Source: Micrococcales bacterium (lineage in GTDB: Bacteria; Actinomycetota; Actinomycetes; Actinomycetales; Dermatophilaceae). From it: DNA of 64,000 nt. The translations under genes were made by a program, and so were the position numbers. Numbering within the stretch: the stretch's first letter is position 1; each line of letters opens with the position of its first letter. The DNA lies in the NCBI GenBank assembly GCA_021287075.1, contig JAJTBD010000003.1:62001-126000 (forward strand), written 5' to 3'. Under the pieces are notes generated by a model. That model was given only the letters and a program-made list of their open reading frames with translations. It had not been told where the DNA came from and searched no databases. Below are positions 59,662 to 64,000 of the stretch, in pieces.

Positions 59662-60471
59662 TCAGAGCCGGCGGTCCGCCAGCACGGGGAAGGAGGAGCG
59701 GGCCCTGGCGACCACGCCGGGGTCGATCTCGACCGACAGGACATGCTCGCCGTCCCCGGCCTCGGCGAGGATCTCGCCGGTGGGCGCGACGACCATCGAG
59801 TGACCGCCCATCTCGAAGCCGGCGTGCGTCCCACCGGTGTTGCAGGCGATCACGATGCACTGGTCCTCGGCCGCCCGGGCCTGGGCCATCATCCGCCAGG
59901 CCTCGACCCGCTTCATCGGCCAGGCAGCGGGCACGACGAAGACCTCGGCGCCCCGGTCGAGCAGCAGCCGGAACATCTCGGGGAAGCGCAGGTCATAGCA
60001 GGTGGCGAGGCCGGCCCGGAGCGAGGAGCCCTCTCCCGCAGGCAGATCCAGGATCGTGAGCTCCTCGCCCGCGTCGATGTGGGCGGGCTCGCCCTCGGCG
60101 AAGCCGAAGCGGTGGATCTTGCGATAGGTCGCGGCCAGCTCGCCCTGGGGCGTGAAGACGAGGGAGGTGTTCCACATGCCCCGCCCATCGGACCCGGTCT
60201 CGCCGTCGGACGGCCGCTCGATGATCGAGCCCGCATGCAGGGTGACGCCCGCCTCACGCGCGGCGGCGGCCATCGCCTGGGCGATCGGCCCGTCGACCGG
60301 CTGGGCCGCGTCGTCCCAGCGCGTGTAGTCGAAGCCGGTGGCGCCCCACAGCTCGGGCAGGACGACGAGGTCGTGGCCGGCCTGCGCGCGCACCAGCGCC
60401 GCGGCGCGCTCGGTGCGCGCCTCGATGGTCTCCTCGTCGCCATAGGCGAGCTGGATCAGCGCGACCCTCAT
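59662..60471 (-). CDS. Carbon-nitrogen hydrolase (nitrilase superfamily)
   Basis: This 269-residue amidase has a catalytic triad E40 (VVLPELWG), K118 (TYRKIHRFG) and C158 (LATCYDLRFPE). It is of the NIT/omega-amidase group, which hydrolyses short amides or keto-acid amides; the exact substrate is not decided. ATG 60471 overlaps the stop of the upstream CopD-CtaG gene (ATGA), so it is co-translated with a copper-related membrane protein, an unexpected pairing. It ends near a CGGCATAC word at 59638. Confidence 0.9.
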   Translation of the reverse strand: MRVALIQLAYGDEETIEARTERAAALVRAQAGHDLVVLPELWGATGFDYTRWDDAAQPVDGPIAQAMAAAAREAGVTLHAGSIIERPSDGETGSDGRGMWNTSLVFTPQGELAATYRKIHRFGFAEGEPAHIDAGEELTILDLPAGEGSSLRAGLATCYDLRFPEMFRLLLDRGAEVFVVPAAWPMKRVEAWRMMAQARAAEDQCIVIACNTGGTHAGFEMGGHSMVVAPTGEILAEAGDGEHVLSVEIDPGVVARARSSFPVLADRRL

Positions 60472-62522
60472 GCGTGCCTCCCCTGGTGGTGGTCGTGGCG
60501 GTGGGCCTCACGGTCGGCCAGCTGCTGGGCCACCTTGGCGTCGCGCGCGCGGAGCGAGGCGAGAAGGGCGTTGTATGCCGCGAGCTCGGCATCGCCGTCG
60601 CGGTCGGCCTGGCGGTCCTTGCGGGTGGTCTCCTGGCGATCCTCCCGCATCCAGGCCAGCCCGACCAGCATCGCGAGCAGGAGCGTGGGGGCCTCGGAGA
60701 TGCCCCAGGCGATCGCGCCGGCCTTGTGCTGGTCGTCGAGGATCGGCTCCATCCACGGCTGGTGGATCGCCTCGAAGAAGTCCTTGGCCAGCACGGTGTC
60801 GCCACCGGTCATCGCGACGCCGAAGAAGGCGTGGAAGGAGATCGTGGCGAAGAGGATGACCAGGCGCATGAGGGGCGACCACTTGGGCGGGCCCGGGTCG
60901 ATGCCGATCAGCACCCAGACGAAGATGTAGCCCGCCATGAGGAAGTGCACCATCATCAGGATGTGCCCGGTGTGGGTGCGCAGGGCGAGCTCGAACAGCG
61001 GCGAGTAGTAGAAGACGGCCATCGAGACGAAGAAGAACCCGGCGGCTATCACGGGGTTGGCGAAGAAGCGCAGATAGTGCGAGTGGACGATCTTGAGGAT
61101 CATCTCGCGCACGCCCCAGGTCTTGTCGCGGCGAGCGGGGATCGTGCGCAGCGCCAGCGTGATCGGGGCGGCCGGCACGAGCAGGATCGGCGCCAGCATC
61201 GCGATGAACATGTGCATGAGCATGTGCTGGGAGAAGAGCACCCGCGCATAGATGCCGGGCGCGCCGCACATGGAGTAGATGATCAGGGCCCAGCCGATGG
61301 TCCACATCACCGGCCGGCGCAGCGGCCAGCTGTCACCGCGCTGGCGCAGCCGGCGGTAGCCATACCAGTAGAGCCCGATCGAGGCGAGGCCGACCAGCAG
61401 CCAGAGCCAGTCCCAGCGCCACAGCGCGAAATAGGTGTCGGCGGACAGCGGCGGCGGCGCGGGGTAGCCGGTCAGGGCCAGTGTCGGGTCGGGGTTGGGC
61501 GGGGCCTCGTCGGAGACGGGCGGGGCGGATCGGGCCAGCGTCACGGCCGCGCCCATGGCGACCGCCATGAGGACGATCTCGCCTGCGGCGAGGCGGATGA
61601 ATGCCGCGAGGTCGCGGTGGTCGGCGTCGAGCCGGTCGAGCATGCGCGAGCGCTGGGCCCAGCCGGCGGCGGCCAGCAGACCGAGCGCCGCGACCTTGAC
61701 CAGCAGCAGCCGGCCATAGGACGAGGAGAAGACGTCACCGAGCGAGGTGAAGCGCACGCTGCCGGCCAGCACACCCGAGACGAGCACGACGACGAAGCAC
61801 CACGCCGCCAGAGTGGCGAAGCGGCGCACCGTGACGGCCAGGTCGCGCCCGAGCTCGCTGCGGAAGGCGATGATGGCGATGAGACCTCCGAGCCAGATGG
61901 TGGCGCACATCAGGTGGAAGGCCATCGAGTTGACCGCGGTGTCGTGTCCGGTCGCGCCGGCGGCGTGGCCGGCGAGCGCGAGCGGCAGGACCGACAGGAC
62001 GGACAGGACCGAGGCCCAGGCCATCCCGGTGCGGGTGCGGGCGACGGCCGCGATGGTCCCGACGACGGCGGCGCCGAGCAGAGTGATCGCCGCCACGCGG
62101 GTCGGCTCCAGCTCCCAGACGAACTTGGTGAACTGCTGCCCGAAGCCGGGTGAGCCCACCGCCAGCCCGGCGAGGGTGGCAAAGGTGAACAGCAGCGACA
62201 GCACGCCCGCGGCGACCCACAGGAGGGCGCTGAGCGCGGCATACCTCGTCGCGGTCACGCGCCGGTCGGTGTGGGTGGTCTCGGGGGTGAGGAATGCCGC
62301 GAAGCCGAGCAGGCCCACCGTGGTGGCCGCGGCGACGTCGTGCACGATGCGGGCGAGCAGCCCGCCCCACCGGGCGACCGGCCCCGGGTCACCGATCTCG
62401 AGGGGGGTGGCCGTGCCGAGCACGACCGCGCTCGTCGCCGTGGCGAGCATGCCTGCGCCGAGGGCGAGCAGCACCGGCAGCCACCAGGACGCCGTTGTCC
62501 GGTCAGCGGTGGGGGATGACAT
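60468..62522 (-). CDS. Fused CopD copper-resistance and CtaG-type assembly membrane protein
   Basis: This 684-residue polytopic protein has an N-terminal CopD domain (about 15-320, around nine helices, including FHLMCATIWLGGLIAI) and a C-terminal CtaG domain (about 345-625) with CGAPGIYARVLFSQHMLMHMF, HFLMAGYIFVWVLIGIDP and SFHAFFGVAMTGGD. CtaG proteins help insert copper in cytochrome oxidase; CopD moves copper across the membrane. A His-rich tail (HRHDHHQGRH) ends the protein and may bind metal. ATG 62522 is preceded by TACCCT at 7 nt on the minus strand (62535-62530), a likely leaderless start. It is divergent by only 27 bp from the next gene. Confidence 0.92.
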   Translation of the reverse strand: MSSPTADRTTASWWLPVLLALGAGMLATATSAVVLGTATPLEIGDPGPVARWGGLLARIVHDVAAATTVGLLGFAAFLTPETTHTDRRVTATRYAALSALLWVAAGVLSLLFTFATLAGLAVGSPGFGQQFTKFVWELEPTRVAAITLLGAAVVGTIAAVARTRTGMAWASVLSVLSVLPLALAGHAAGATGHDTAVNSMAFHLMCATIWLGGLIAIIAFRSELGRDLAVTVRRFATLAAWCFVVVLVSGVLAGSVRFTSLGDVFSSSYGRLLLVKVAALGLLAAAGWAQRSRMLDRLDADHRDLAAFIRLAAGEIVLMAVAMGAAVTLARSAPPVSDEAPPNPDPTLALTGYPAPPPLSADTYFALWRWDWLWLLVGLASIGLYWYGYRRLRQRGDSWPLRRPVMWTIGWALIIYSMCGAPGIYARVLFSQHMLMHMFIAMLAPILLVPAAPITLALRTIPARRDKTWGVREMILKIVHSHYLRFFANPVIAAGFFFVSMAVFYYSPLFELALRTHTGHILMMVHFLMAGYIFVWVLIGIDPGPPKWSPLMRLVILFATISFHAFFGVAMTGGDTVLAKDFFEAIHQPWMEPILDDQHKAGAIAWGISEAPTLLLAMLVGLAWMREDRQETTRKDRQADRDGDAELAAYNALLASLRARDAKVAQQLADREAHRHDHHQGRHA

Positions 62523-62549
62523 ACCACCAAGGGTAAGTAGGGTGGCACC
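62523..62549. promoter_or_regulatory. Overlapping divergent leaderless promoters in 27 bp
   Basis: TACCCT (minus strand, 62535-62530, 7 nt before ATG 62522) and TAGGGT (plus strand, 62538-62543, 6 nt before ATG 62550) lie 2 bp apart. Each gene's -35 region would lie inside the other's first codons, so the two promoters probably exclude each other. Confidence 0.55.
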
Positions 62550-63434
62550 ATGCCGGTTCACCCGCCCGCCCCTCAGGACCTGCCCGGACTCATCGAGGCC
62601 CACACCCAGTCTGTCCAGGCCGTCATCGACCTAGGGCGCAGCTGCCGCGAGGCCGACTTCGACAAGCCCACCGCCTGCCCGGGGTGGAGCGTCAAGGACC
62701 ACATCGCCCACGTCGCCAGCCTGGAGCACTACTTCGCGACCGGCGACCTCCCCGAGGTCGAGCTGGGTGATGTCCCCCACGTCAAGAACGACCTCGGCCG
62801 CCTGGCCGAGACGCTGGTCGAGGCGCGCCGCCCGCTGCCGGGCGACGACGTCGTCGACGAGCTCCAGGAGGTCCTCGCCATCCGCCAGGGCTGGCTCTAC
62901 GACGCCGACCGCAGCGCCGACGAGGAGGTCCAGGGGCCCTTCGGCCCGATGACCCTCGAGGCCTTCCTCCGGCTGCGCATCTTTGACATCTGGGTGCACG
63001 AGCAGGACATCCGCGCCGCGCTCGGCCGCCCCGGCAACCTCGACACCCCCGGCGCCTCGATCGCCCTCCAGACCCTCTTTGACGCCTTCCCGCGGATCGT
63101 GGCCAAGACGGCCGGCATCGAGCCCGGCAACACGGTGATCATCGAGTCCACCGGGCCCGCGGTCGGCCGGGTGGGCGTGCGCGTCGAGGAGGGCGAGGAC
63201 GGCAGGGCCGTCGGCATGCCGCTCTTCTCGGGCGACTCCACCGGCGTGATCCCCGTCATCGACCCCAGCGCTCCCCCACCCCCGGAGTTCGCCAAGACCT
63301 CGATGCACATGTCCACCGACGCCCTCACCCGCCGGGCCGCCGGCCGGGTCAGCGTCGAGGACACCCACTACACGCTCGAGGGCGACGAGTCGGTGGGCCG
63401 CCGCGTGCTCGAGGCGCTGGTAATCACGCCCTGA
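62550..63434 (+). CDS. MDMPI-type (DinB-like) mycothiol-associated protein
   Basis: This 294-residue protein of the TIGR03083 family has a four-helix DinB-like N-terminal domain with CPGWSVKDHIAHVASLEHYF and IFDIWVHEQDIRAALGRPG (metal-binding His and Asp positions), and a C-terminal SCP2-like or MDMPI_C domain. Such proteins use mycothiol, as in maleylpyruvate isomerase; the substrate is unknown. ATG 62550 is preceded by TAGGGT at 6 nt, a likely leaderless start. It is divergent from the CopD-CtaG gene. Confidence 0.85.
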   Translation: MPVHPPAPQDLPGLIEAHTQSVQAVIDLGRSCREADFDKPTACPGWSVKDHIAHVASLEHYFATGDLPEVELGDVPHVKNDLGRLAETLVEARRPLPGDDVVDELQEVLAIRQGWLYDADRSADEEVQGPFGPMTLEAFLRLRIFDIWVHEQDIRAALGRPGNLDTPGASIALQTLFDAFPRIVAKTAGIEPGNTVIIESTGPAVGRVGVRVEEGEDGRAVGMPLFSGDSTGVIPVIDPSAPPPPEFAKTSMHMSTDALTRRAAGRVSVEDTHYTLEGDESVGRRVLEALVITP

Positions 63435-63442
63435 GCCTCCGG

Positions 63443-63464
63443 TATAGTTGTATCTAGCAACTAT
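63443..63464 (+). promoter_or_regulatory. Operator overlapping the -10 of the MarR gene
   Basis: ATAGTTG-N7-CAACTAT (63444-63464, perfect arms) overlaps a -10 box TATAGT (63443-63448). It fits a MarR-family dimer, so the gene probably represses itself. Confidence 0.65.
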
Positions 63465-63482
63465 CTCCAGGAGGTATGCCGC

Positions 63483-63926
63483 GTGCCCACCCAGGAAGCC
63501 GCCGGCCGACTCTTCGTCAGCGTCATCCGCGGCATGAAGATGCTCCAGGCGGCCAAGGCCCGCGCCGCCCGGGTGCACCCTGCGGTCGAGAGCGCGAGCT
63601 ATCCGATCCTGTTCTCGCTCAGCGGCGAGCCCCAGCGCGTCTCGGCGCTGGCCGACCTCATCCACTCCGACGTCTCGACCGTCAGCCGACAGGTCACCCA
63701 CCTGGCCAAGGCCGGGCTGATCGCCAAGGTCACCGACCCCGCGGACGGCCGGGCGCAGCTGATCTCGATCACCCCTGAGGGATCGCAGCTCGTCGAGACC
63801 CTGCGGCAGAAGCGGGCGGCCTGGCTCGCCGGCCTCCTGGAGGACTGGACGCCCGAGGAGATCGCGCAGTTCACGGCATACCTCGACCGCTTTGCCGACG
63901 CGCTCCAGGACGAGAAGCTGCCCTGA
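63483..63926 (+). CDS. MarR-family transcriptional regulator
   Basis: This 147-residue winged-helix regulator has the DNA-binding segment VSALADLIHSDVSTVSRQVTHLAKAGLI near residues 52-80 and the wing KVTDPADGRAQLISITPEGSQ. It dimerises through terminal helices. GTG 63483 has AGGAGG about 9 nt upstream; a GTATGCCG word (63475-63482) fills the gap between the ribosome site and the start. The operator at 63443-63464 suggests autoregulation. The inducer is unknown. Confidence 0.9.
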   Translation: MPTQEAAGRLFVSVIRGMKMLQAAKARAARVHPAVESASYPILFSLSGEPQRVSALADLIHSDVSTVSRQVTHLAKAGLIAKVTDPADGRAQLISITPEGSQLVETLRQKRAAWLAGLLEDWTPEEIAQFTAYLDRFADALQDEKLP

Positions 63927-63941
63927 GGCTCGGCGCGCGGG

Positions 63942-64000
63942 TCAGCGCTGGAGCGGGCTGTAGAAGACCAGGCCGTTGCCCTGGGTGTCATAGACGACCG
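63942..64000 (-). CDS. 3' end of an unidentified minus-strand gene
   Basis: Only the last 18 residues (VVYDTQGNGLVFYSPLQR) and the TGA stop (63944-63942) are inside the window. The DTQGN segment recalls VOC proteins but is too short to assign. It is convergent with the MarR gene. Confidence 0.55.
   Translation of the reverse strand, partial: VVYDTQGNGLVFYSPLQR

Overview
The window is 64 kb of very GC-rich chromosomal DNA from an actinobacterium. The lineage signals are leaderless genes with TANNNT boxes, a mycothiol-family (MDMPI-type) protein, an F420-type LLM oxidoreductase, FadE5, FolP2, a PhoP-like two-component system, and a Propionibacterium-like transcarboxylase. The gene set fits Micrococcales, possibly the Intrasporangiaceae/Dermatophilaceae group, but this is inferred from gene content only. 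It is ordinary accessory and core-metabolism chromosome. No rRNA, CRISPR, prophage, insertion sequence or biosynthetic cluster was seen.

Layout. 1-7.1 kb: a partial alkaline phosphatase, an alanine-type aminotransferase, and a minus-strand run of LigD-type polymerase, LLM oxidoreductase and two paralogous membrane proteins. 7.1-12.4 kb: two acyl-CoA dehydrogenases diverge from a copper/persulfide-type operator driving two rhodaneses; a VOC protein, a hydrolase and tRNA-Arg follow. 12.5-22.4 kb: an aldo/keto reductase, GTP-type PEP carboxykinase, then a PhoP/PhoR-like pair followed by an ArnT-like glycosyltransferase and a GT2-GtrA fusion. 22.5-31.6 kb: a nitronate monooxygenase-like enzyme, a DUF4333-like protein, a zinc alcohol dehydrogenase, tRNA-Ser(GCT), an LCP cell-wall protein, a cold-shock protein, FolP2, tRNA-Ser(TGA), and cysK-cysE. 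31.8-39.2 kb: tandem lipoproteins, a large Fe-S oxidoreductase with a DPWD-repeat tail, and a membrane protein. 39.3-43.1 kb: a complete methylmalonyl-CoA:pyruvate transcarboxylase operon (5S, 12S, small subunit, 1.3S). 43.3-48.2 kb: an osmoprotectant ABC transporter, CutA, dCTP deaminase and tRNA-Gly(CCC). 48.3-57 kb: a lipoprotein, a DUF6584-like protein, a PucR-type regulator divergent from ferredoxin reductase and desaturase, a PAP2 phosphatase, two truncated pseudogenes joined at a deletion scar, and an unusual SDR. 57-64 kb: FadE5, a small membrane protein, a nitrilase-family amidase, a CopD-CtaG protein, an MDMPI-type protein, a MarR regulator and the 3' end of a further gene.

The most striking feature is not a gene. 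The 8-mer GTATGCCG/CGGCATAC occurs about 58 times by eye, where base composition predicts about two. About 35 copies are intergenic, often as inverted pairs forming hairpins between genes, with no strand bias. This is the distribution known for DNA-uptake sequences in Neisseria and Pasteurellaceae, and I know of no such system in Actinobacteria. The window also holds several readable regulatory sites and two long perfect inverted repeats of unknown role.
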